A stretch of 64,000 bases of DNA from Antedon mediterranea (lineage: Eukaryota; Echinodermata; Crinoidea; Comatulida; Antedonidae). The DNA is taken from the NCBI RefSeq assembly GCF_964355755.1, contig NC_092679.1, positions 21,070,932 through 21,134,931 on the forward strand, given 5' to 3'. The notes beneath the pieces were generated by a model. The model did not search any database and was not told the DNA's origin. It saw only the letters and a list, made by a program, of their open reading frames with translations. Within the stretch, counting starts at the first letter, position 1; every line of letters starts with the position of its first letter. The translations under genes were made by a program, and so were the position numbers. This document shows, piece by piece, positions 56,043-64,000 of this stretch.

Positions 56043-59000
56043 ATGGATTTATCAATCAAAAGAAATACTGAAATAGAAAATGAGAATCAGGTTTGTCAGT
56101 ATATTCGTTAGATTCTTTAGTTTTAGGTTCAAAGCTAGGCTCAATAAACTTGCCACCGGTAACGCGATGAACGACCTAGCGAGAGAGCATACGACCCTAT
56201 AAGTCAGCTTCCTTGACTCAGGCCTAGCATTGGTAAATAAACGGACACATGTTATGTTGGAACTCAGCGTTCTGTTTTGTTGTGAATAAACCATAAAGCC
56301 ACAATGTATGCTATTTTACCAATTAAATACATAATTATTATCTATAATCAATATTACTTGCACATTATTATTATTATTATTTTATAATATTAAATAATAT
56401 ATATTATTTATTAATTTACAGTTTTAAGGTTATAATTTCTTTTTATTAATTATTGTTTTTTTAAACCTTCTGTTAGCCAACTCTTGTGCCCACAACCATA
56501 GACAGTACGCCTCCAGTTGTAGCAACAGAAACTAGGCCTAGGCCTAATGAAGAAAACATAAACAAACCACCGCAAACAGAAGACACTATGGAATGCCAAA
56601 ATCAAGAAATAGAAGATGAAGGTAATAAAATGAGCACTCAAAATACAGGTACAGGTGGTAATGGTACCATTAAAGACACTATGACAGAGGAACATGCCAC
56701 AACAGAAGTGTGTGATAAAATCGAAGAAAGTGCTGCAACGGCTGATTGTGATAATAAGGAGAAGGCCTTGCAAAGTGTAGACAATGTGAAACAAAGCAGA
56801 GGTGATATTGATAATGTGGATGAAGTTAAGTCTTTGGACTTGAGACTCAAGGATTGTGGTGAAGTAGAAAATTTGGAAACTGTTAGTAGTCCATCTGAAC
56901 CTTGTCAAGCAGATAAGGAGAAGAGTAATCCAGAAAAAGCAAAGGAGTGTGAACAAGAAAATGTGGAGTGTGATGAGGAAAAGGTTGATGAGAAAAAAGT
57001 GGAGGGTGATGATGAAATGATGGAATGTGATGATAAAGAGGTAGAATGTGATGAGAAAGTAATGGAGGGGGATGAAAAAGTGATGGAGGGTGATGAGAAA
57101 GTGATGGAGGGTGATGAGAAAGTGATGGAGGGTGATGAGAAAGTGATGGAGGGTGATGAGAAAGTGATGGAGGGTGATGAGAAAGTGATGGAGGGTGATG
57201 AGAAAGTGATGGAGGGTGATGAGAAAGTGATGGAGGGTGATGAGAAAGTGATGGTGGGTGATGAGAAAGAGGTGGAATGTGATGAGAAAGGGGAGGAGGG
57301 TGATGCGGAAAAAGAATCATGTGATGAGAAAGAGAAAGTGAATGATAAGGAAATGGAAAAATCACCAGCAAAGGATGGAAGTAAGGTTGGAGAAGAATCG
57401 ATAGATAATAAAGAAAGTGAAGAAAAACACACAATGGAAATAATTACAAACGAGAATGAAACAAAGAAAGAAAATGGAAGAGCAATGGAAGATGTTGAAG
57501 CAGATGAAGAACAAAGGTACAGCAATTATATTTCAAAAACAAAATAAAGTTTAAAATAATAGTTGCAGTGTTGCCGCATGTTATGCATAACATTTTTATG
57601 AAATTGTTTATAAAGCTCTGTCAAACTTTATGTGATGTGCCCATATATGGACATACCACTACCTTATTTGGGTATATCACTACCATATTTGAGCACTAGT
57701 TTTATAGTGTAGACAGAGCTGTACGTTACCATTGTTCATTTAAATTTCCAGCTTGTGTATGCCTCCTGAAAACCTGTTTGAGTATCAATGGCCACCTGAA
57801 ATAATGGGGGAGTGGTTTTTTGTCCAGGAACAGATCTGCGAATACCTTGGAGTCACATCATTCAAGAGAAAATACCCAGGTGTGTACAGTAATTTATAAT
57901 TAGAATAGACATTTATAATAGTAAGTGGTGAAATTCTAATTTGAGAAATGGTAGACATTTCAAATGCCTTCAATCCAAAATAGCTGGTGAAATATGCTCA
58001 GTGTGCGAAGGCCCCTGTTTTAGCACTCCTGAAGGGCCCTCCAATCCTTTGGTAGTTGCATTGGACTGCTCATGCTCTGAGGCCTCCTAAGCTGTGGAGC
58101 CTCTGAGTTTAGCCAGTCAGCGCTCATAGCCATTACACCACTGAATCCGCTGAATGAACATCTTTTCCTTGTATGCATCTTTTATAATAAATATTTGATG
58201 TTTTTTTTGTAAGATCTTGAAAGGCGTGTGATGGAAATGAAGGAAAAGGAATTTTTAAGAGAACGGGGCGTAGTAACAGAAGAACAGGTTACTCTAGGTA
58301 AGTTGATCATTGCGGATGTTCCACTTTTCTTACAGTAGGCCCCAAAAAAAGAAATATTTTTTACAAAAAACGCTGCTCATCTCACGATAACTTCTGTCTA
58401 CAGGCATTTCAATATTTACCAGCAAATGTTTTCATAGATTTACTTTTCCCAGATGCGCATGCCCAGTCTAAGTTTCCAAACATTTTTTCAGCTGTAGTAA
58501 ACTTTAAGCTACCACATGGTAACTGTTTCCTAATGCTTCCATTCTCTTAAATATAACTGTTTAAAAGAGCGGCACAAAAAACTTCTAAATCAAATTGAAC
58601 ATTGAAACTATAATCTGTTAGATAAATCAGCAAGCTTTTGAGTTAAAATAACGATTTTAAGGCAGCTTGCTTGTTATCAAATGCCTCATAATCGTTATTT
58701 TAGCTTGAAACTATCTGAAATTTGATTAAGGATATAATATATTGACTTAAGTTTTAATTTATTTGGTGCTTCAAAAAATAGATAAATTACTTTTGTTGTA
58801 CTTTAGGGCTCACAGCATTGAAATCTGAAGATGTGTACGATCTGATGGCCAAAGACTATAATAAAAAATATACCAATTATCTGAAAGTTTTACAAGAAAA
58901 GGAAAGACAGAATATTAGCAACAAACATAAAGAATATGAAGCTGTAAGTAATTTTAATGAAATATATATTCATGTACAGATAAAAGATAAAATGTAGTCA

Positions 59001-62000
59001 AAAATGTCTTTATAGCTCTGTCTACACCATCAAACTTTATGTGACAAAAAAATGGCCATACAGTATATGGACATGATGACATCATATCACTACCATATTA
59101 GGCGATATCACTACCATATTAGGCGATATCACTACCATATTTGTGTACATCACACTTTTTTTTGGTAAAAATAGTTTGATAGTGTAGAAAGAGTATTATA
59201 TTTAAAAACAAACAAACTTTATGTGACAAAAAATGTGATTTTCCCATATATGGACACGATGATATATATCATATCACTACCATATTTGGGCATGTCACAC
59301 TTTTTTCGTCAAAATAGTTTGATAGTGTAGACAGAGTATTATATTTTAAAACAAAGATGTATAGTAATCCTTGGTTTAGTATATCTCATTTTAATAACAC
59401 AAAATATTCTACAGCCGACTATGGACACAGAAAAGGTGAAGGAGTACACGAAACGAGCTGTACGACAAGCGGCTGAATACAACGCATCATTAATGCGGGA
59501 ACGCAAAGAGGAAAGGCAGTATTTTCTAGACATGCAGACCATGGTATGTAAACACACTGTACTCAATGTTTCTTTATAAATACATTATATATATACATAT
59601 CCCTATTAAGGCCAATTCAGAGAAACTGTTACGGTAAGCAGAAAACTGCGATGCTTGTCCCATGTAATCTGTATCTATCCTGAGTGGAAACCACCTAACG
59701 TTGTGTGTAAATGGACATAAATAACATAGATTCTAAAGTGTTATTTCAGTTACTGCTTGTCTGTTTAAATTGGCCCTTTAGGGGATACCTTCAGGACTCC
59801 TTAAACAGGGTTTGGCTATATTGTTAAAACATAAATTTCCCCTTAATCAGTTCACAGTAAAATGTCCCTGTACTAGGTATTGCCTGAATAGGGATAGGGT
59901 GTCCCAATGGAAGGATTCTACTGTGTTGCCTATGTTCTATACATTGAATTGTGTCTTTCTTTTCCCAAATATAGCTTAATGTACTACTTTATTAGATTTT
60001 TTAACCCCAACATAGGTCACATAAGTTATAATGTAAATGAACCAATAATCATGTTTTTATTTCTAGGTTGTCCAAGTTTCAAAAAACAGAGTTAAACAGA
60101 CTAAAAAAGAGATAACTAAAGTAGATGGTTATCCTGTGGCGCTTATTCCAGGCCAATACCAAAACTTCTATCGAAAGTATGTTAAGTATTTTCACAATCT
60201 TGTTATGTTAATATTGTATAGTTCATATTTAAACTCTGCAGTTAATAGTATTTAGTACTTTCAAGTGTAGTCGCAGTTGTATTTTACAAACCCTTGACTT
60301 TTGTAATAAAAATTAACCAATTCAATTAAGCTAAATGAATTTAACATTTGACTATCAATATTATGTATGGTTTTCCATTAGTAGAGTAATTGACTACATA
60401 GTTTGGTCTGACTGAGTGTAGCCATTTTCATGAAAAGAAGATCGTATACTGTACGAATACAATTTGTCTGCCTTGCTTACAGGTCTGCCAATGGTCTTGC
60501 TCTGGAATACCTTGCCCTGGAATACCTTGACCTGAAATACCTTGCCCTGGAATACCTTGCCCTGGAATACCTTGCCCCGGAATACCTTGCCCCGGAATAC
60601 CTTGCCCTGGAATACCTTGCCCCGAAATTTCTTGCCCTGCACCTTGCTAGAATTCCAAATCGATGTACTCAAAGTGCCAGTGAGAGGAAATTTGTCGTCC
60701 CTTTTCCTAGAAAAAAAACTTTCAGGAACAGTTTTATCTACAGAGCACCAACCTATCTGATTATGCTACCCTCCAAACTGAGAAATGCTGTGTCAATAAA
60801 TTATTATTATCTGTTCTAAAAAAGTATTTGCCGCCGAAAGAAAAATGACTACGTATTGTATAGTAGTGTATTGTATATTTTTGTACAGCCCTTTGTTTTT
60901 TTCATATTTGTTTGTTATATATGTTTATATGAGGGCCCCTTGATTGTCAGCACATGCTGTTTAGGGTTCTTTAACTAAGGTTAAATAAAAACAAACAAAA
61001 AACAAACTAATGGTTTATTATTATTTCACACTATAGATATACCCCAGATGAGTTGAACTACTTCCCCCTTACAACAGCTTTGTATGGGCCAGTACACTTG
61101 CAAGACCAGAAGAGGTTAGGCAGGCCAGGCTGGGAGGATGAAGAAGAACCAATATCAGATATCAGTGAGCCTGTAAGTGAACAATTACGTCACTAATAGA
61201 ACTTTTCTAAATGTCTGTCTACACTATCAAACTTTATGTGACAAAAACATGTGATGTGCCATATATGGATATGATGATGTCATATCACTACCATTTTGTC
61301 AAACTAGTTTGATAGTGTAGACCTTTAGAGCTTTACAGTGCAATGTAATCCCAGGCCCTTAAAGATGTAGTTTTCCCAAAAAACATGAACATTTTAATAA
61401 AATCAGACATTTTGCAGTTTTAATAAATTTAATCACTTCTGTAAAAAAAATTGTTTTCACTTATAAATGGTTAAATTCAACCAAAAACCTATTGATTTCC
61501 AGTCAATTAGACTATTTTTTGCTTTAAATTACAGTTTTTTTTCAGGTAAATCATTTTTGGTACAATTTTTGATCAAAGTGAATAACTATTATGCCTGCTA
61601 TTATGTGACATTAAAAAGGCAAATTCAACAAAAACTTTAGAAAATTTGACATACACAGTGAGACTGCATTGGTCATCATAAGAACCTATTTTTTCTATTT
61701 AGGGTACACCAGAACCTCCCTCTGCTGTTCCAGTAAGTAATGTTCCTCCCCCTGCTATACACATGATTCAGTTGGAGACACCTCAGAAGGAACAGCACCA
61801 GACGATGATGCCAACTTATAAGGTATACAAAAAAAGTGTGATATGCCCAAATATAGAAGTGATATGCCCAAATATAGTAGTGATGGACCCAAGTATGGTA
61901 GTGATATGCCCAAATATCGTAGTGAATAAGTTATGGACACATCATATTTTTTTGTCACATAAAGTTTAAAAGTGTAGACAGAGCTATAGTTAGACACTAT

Positions 62001-63937
62001 AGTTAACAAATTAAGGTAATAATACATTTTCTTCATATTTGTTATGTTTCAATTATTCACCTTTAAAATACCATACCTATAAAACTGAATACTGAATTTA
62101 AATCCTTTTATAGCATTTTAATATAACTTTATTTTATTTATTCAATAACTAGAACTATTATACAGTATAATACTCATATTGTTAATATTATTTTAACTAA
62201 TAATTGCTTGTCACATTAAAACTATAACAAAGCTTGTTTGGACAAAGCTCAAGAACTTGAGCACAATTTGACCAATCACAAACGATGGATTATTAAAACT
62301 GTTGTCTGTCATTTGTCAAGTATCTATGTACTTGCGATGCGTCCTAGTGAGCTGTGTCAGAAAAAAAAAATTTAGTTTCGGTTATTAGTAGTTTAATATC
62401 ATTTGTTCTTTTAGCCGAAAATAATAGATGACGCCATTTGTGGTCTTTGTCTGAAAGATAAAGCATGCAACAAATTCAATATACCAGAAGAGCTTATTCA
62501 TTGTGCACAGTGCGACAACAGTGGTAAGTTGTCATGACATGTCAGTACATGATTGTACCCGGTTACTGGAGTAAAAAAAGTAATATAGTTACTGCAGTAT
62601 TTTATAGTAGAATGCCTTGAGGTCCCAACAAAGTGTCCCCTTAATAGGTGTGACCCTGAATAGGGCTGTAGAGTCAAAACTTATATAGATATATCCTTTG
62701 GGACATATATTCAAGGGACACCTATTAGGGGAACAATTTTCTGTGAAATGAACGTGGGAAGTATATGTTTTAACACTACGGTGAACACCTGATCAGGGGA
62801 CACCCTTACTGAGGGGTTCAAAGGTGTACCCTTTTATAGAGGTTCTACAGTATTGATTCTAGTTCATTCTACAGAAAAATGTCCCTTTAATAGAGGTATC
62901 TCTATGGAGGTACTGTATGTAGTTACTATAAATAACTGGTTGAGTAAACCCTTGTTGTGTGTAAATGAACTGATCAGATTCACACATATAAGCGTGCATT
63001 ATGTTTAATACTATCAATTACATAAGCTGAGAGGTCCCACCATTGAGCAAAAAAATTAATTTGATAGCTCCATGGTCCCACCTCATAAATATGAATAAAT
63101 CAATATTTTTTTTACTTGTTTAGGACATCCTAGCTGTCTTGAAATGAATGATGATTTAGTAAATGAAATTAAAACCTATCCATGGCAGTGTATGGAATGC
63201 AAAACCTGCTTTTGTTGTGGACAGCCTACAGATGAGGTTAGTGGTTCATACAACGTTTATAACATCAATGTTAATATTTAAATTTGTTATTTATTTATCC
63301 TGTTTAACCTCTTCAGTCAAAGACTGGTATCCCAGAGGGCCCAGTTATGATCAGTGGCTTTGTGTGTTTGAACTAGTACACCGGGGTAACCTCCTACTCG
63401 TTTCGAAAGATGTACTACGTTCCTTAAAGTGCACTAGATGTGTACACTGGACCTACGGCTTATAGTCCTTATCCAGAAGACTCGTTCTACCATCAAGACC
63501 ATGAAGTGAGTGAGCCTCGAACCCTTGCCGATGTTTAGCTAGGTAATTATGGTTCCACTGACTTGGCCACTCACTCACAATGGGTTGTGATTTCTTACAA
63601 AGTAATCAGTTTTAGTAAACAGTTTAATCGAATTGAAATATTACAAACTCGATTTAAATAAACAAATCTTTGGTTATGTTTACAGGATAAGATGATGTTT
63701 TGCGATGACTGTGATCGGGGTTACCACACGTTTTGCGTTGGTCTGCAGGAAATTCCAACCGGGAAGTGGGCGTGTCCAAGTTGCCTTGCTTCCCAGGCTA
63801 AAGAGAAAGAACTGGCTGCGGCAGCACTTCTTGCGGCCGCAGCTGCAGCTACTCCAATTCCTGAGCCTGTTAACACACCTTCTGCAACTCCACCACCTAC
63901 CAAACGGAGAAGAACAGCTAAGAAAAGAGATCTGTAA
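56043..63937 (+). CDS. PHF10: PHF10 (BAF45a), PBAF chromatin-remodelling subunit, 12 coding exons
   Basis: Nuclear subunit of the PBAF form of SWI/SNF. Exons: 56043-56090, 56477-57516, 57752-57879, 58214-58297, 58807-58943, 59415-59543, 60067-60176, 61037-61172, 61703-61822, 62415-62523, 63124-63236, 63686-63937. All borders are AG/GT, phases join, product 801 residues. Exon 2 is a very acidic, Lys/Glu/Asp-rich region with ten copies of a 7-residue unit (VMEGDEK). From about 368 the SAY domain reads [56 protein letters not shown] and [11 protein letters not shown] follow. Tandem PHD fingers start at Cys653 (AICGLC) and end at CPSC (748-751), including [18 protein letters not shown]. The tail is Ala/Pro-rich with basic KRRRTAKKR, a likely nuclear signal. 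The vertebrate protein is about 500 residues, the excess being in exon 2. Exon 1 (16 codons) is the least certain part. Confidence 0.93.
57058..57270 (+). repeat. 21-bp coding minisatellite in PHF10 exon 2
   Basis: Nine head-to-tail 21-bp units (gatggagggtgatgagaaag plus t), most identical, plus a tenth with one substitution (VMVGDEK). It is in frame and encodes VMEGDEK repeats within a broader acidic region of diverged EGDEK/ECDEK units. The uniformity of the units implies recent expansion. Confidence 0.93.
57611..57720. repeat. MITE family M1 copy in PHF10 intron 2
   Basis: The left end is taaagctctgtcaaacttta (internally deleted), the interior has ggacataccactacc and tatcactaccatatttgagc, and the right end is atagtgtagacagagct. 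It ends about 30 bases before the SAY-domain exon's acceptor. Confidence 0.75.
57999..58143. mobile_element. hAT-like MITE, second diverged copy
   Basis: The right half (agccagtcagcgctcatagc, then cattacaccactg) matches the 45100-45271 element. The left end CAGTGTGCG has drifted. The flanking octamers aatatgct and aatccgct agree at six of eight positions. It lies in PHF10 intron 3. Confidence 0.7.
59012..59198. repeat. MITE family M1 copy with internal duplication
   Basis: Left end tagctctgtctacaccatc, right end agtttgatagtgtag. The internal unit aggcgatatcactaccatat occurs in tandem. It lies in PHF10 intron 5, directly followed by another copy. Confidence 0.75.
59209..59342. repeat. MITE family M1 copy, tandem neighbour
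   Basis: Begins at aaactttatgtgacaaaaaa without its outermost terminus and ends at gtttgatagtgtagacagag. Both this and the preceding copy end in an agagtattata word instead of agagcttta, so they look like a local tandem duplication. Confidence 0.75.
59757..59925. repeat. M4-like repeat fragment in PHF10 intron 6
   Basis: Words such as aatagggatagggtgtccca and gattctactgtg match the ends and interior style of the elements at 15470-15562 and 62597-62851. Boundaries are uncertain. Confidence 0.35.
60482..60815 (+). mobile_element. LINE C-terminal fragment with 15-bp minisatellite, PHF10 intron 7
   Basis: The 3' part (about 60655-60815) reads as a LINE C-terminus ([20 protein letters not shown], then [10 protein letters not shown]). 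Upstream of it, about ten 15-bp units of the type cttgccctggaatac form an array at 60496-60645. The whole is in the PHF10 intron between exons 60067-60176 and 61037-61172. Confidence 0.7.
61211..61335. repeat. MITE family M1 copy in PHF10 intron 8
   Basis: Left end atgtctgtctacactatcaa, interior gatatgatgatgtcatatca, right end caaactagtttgatagtgta. It begins about 40 bases after the donor at 61172. Confidence 0.8.
61361..61660. repeat. AT-rich repeat related to 28805-29610
   Basis: The start ttaaagatgtagttttcc and the interior words ccagtcaattagacta and gatcaaagtgaataactatt match the repeat region near 28805-29610. The copy is diverged and has no clear second terminus. It sits just upstream of PHF10 exon 9. 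Confidence 0.6.
61829..61988. repeat. MITE family M1 copy abutting a PHF10 splice donor
   Basis: Interior units of the form gatatgcccaaatatagtag are repeated four times, ending in tcacataaagttt and gtgtagacagagct. The recognisable element starts only about 6 bases after the donor GT at 61823. Confidence 0.75.
62229..62355. repeat. Degenerate MITE M2-like fragment
   Basis: The words aaagcttg, tttgaccaatcacaaacgat and gcgatgcgtcctagtg match M2 termini and interior loosely. It lies in PHF10 intron 9. Confidence 0.4.
62597..62851. repeat. M4 repeat with TAGTAGAA-type inverted ends, PHF10 intron 10
   Basis: The left end reads atagtagaatgccttgaggt and the right end atagaggttctacagta, near-complementary. 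The interior is rich in ggggacac and aatagggg words. Such ends are reminiscent of pogo/Tigger-type elements, but no transposase is present. Confidence 0.5.
63312..63580 (-). repeat. Possible SINE in PHF10 intron 11
   Basis: The minus strand carries a box A-like TGGCCAAGTCAGTGG and a box B-like GGGTTCGAGGC about 50 bases apart, followed by non-coding sequence. Suggestive of a tRNA-derived SINE; no intact tRNA. Confidence 0.35.
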
Positions 63938-64000
63938 CTGTCTGGTAGATGAGTTTGCAGTTCTTACGGCCAGTTTTCATTCTTTGTTTTATGTATGTGT

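Noticed and set aside
56043-56090. Starting PHF10 inside exon 2
   Set aside because: Exon 2 has no early in-frame ATG near its 5' end and is preceded by an acceptor. The small upstream ATG exon joins in phase 0, so it was preferred, although it remains unproven.
56883-57525. Long minus-strand open frames rich in His/Pro/Ser or Ser/Phe repeats
   Set aside because: They are antisense readings of the 21-bp minisatellite in PHF10 exon 2. The plus-strand frame continues correctly into the SAY exon.
60394-60672. Minus-strand frame with a repeating FQGKV-type unit
   Set aside because: It is the complement of a 15-bp minisatellite in a PHF10 intron; any frame across the array stays open. No start, domain or splice context supports a protein.

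Overview
The window is animal genomic DNA from a marine deuterostome invertebrate, most likely an echinoderm. The evidence is spliced genes with GT-AG introns and TATA promoters, metazoan gene families (SLC3 transporter heavy chains, fatty-acid-binding proteins, the chromatin protein PHF10), many small terminal-inverted-repeat elements, fragments of non-LTR retrotransposons, and abundant taggcctag words that I associate with echinoderm genomes. The species cannot be fixed from sequence alone. No bacterial genes, CRISPR array, rRNA or intact tRNA gene was seen.

Layout. Bases 1-6.9 kb hold no recognisable gene, only repeat debris. From 6.9 to 36.7 kb lie three paralogous genes for SLC3-type (rBAT/4F2hc-like) amino-acid-transporter heavy chains. 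Gene A is on the minus strand (6920-18285). Gene B is on the plus strand, head to head with A (19702-26935). Gene C is on the plus strand (30375-36718). Each encodes a type II membrane protein: cytoplasmic tail, one transmembrane helix, a Cys just outside the membrane, then a catalytically dead GH13 alpha-glucosidase-like ectodomain. Nine introns match in order and phase across all three, so they are local duplicates. The last coding exon of gene B is split by a 1075-bp inverted-repeat transposon.

From 38.4 to 55.6 kb lie four intracellular lipid-binding protein (FABP/CRABP-type) genes. Three (F1-F3) are on the minus strand and one (F4) is on the plus strand. Three have an uninterrupted 130-codon reading frame, and all four have a TATA box and a 5'UTR intron. 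A transposon island at 45.1-50.2 kb separates F2 from F3. It contains a hAT-like MITE with an exact 8-bp target duplication and a reverse-transcriptase LINE that is itself interrupted by a 1.9-kb DNA transposon and by the 3' end of a second LINE.

From 56.0 to 63.9 kb lies a complete 12-exon PHF10 (BAF45a) gene, coding for a subunit of the PBAF SWI/SNF remodelling complex. It has a SAY domain, tandem PHD fingers and an unusually long acidic N-terminal exon carrying a 21-bp coding minisatellite. Its introns are dense with copies of one MITE family.

The SLC3 proteins should act at the plasma membrane with SLC7 light chains, the FABPs in the cytosol and PHF10 in the nucleus. Nothing suggests that the three groups share a pathway. 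I did not find a clearly new biological system. The most notable signals are the SLC3 cluster with its disrupted member, the single-exon FABP cluster, the PHF10 acidic minisatellite, and several inverted-repeat element families whose boundaries and target duplications can be read directly.
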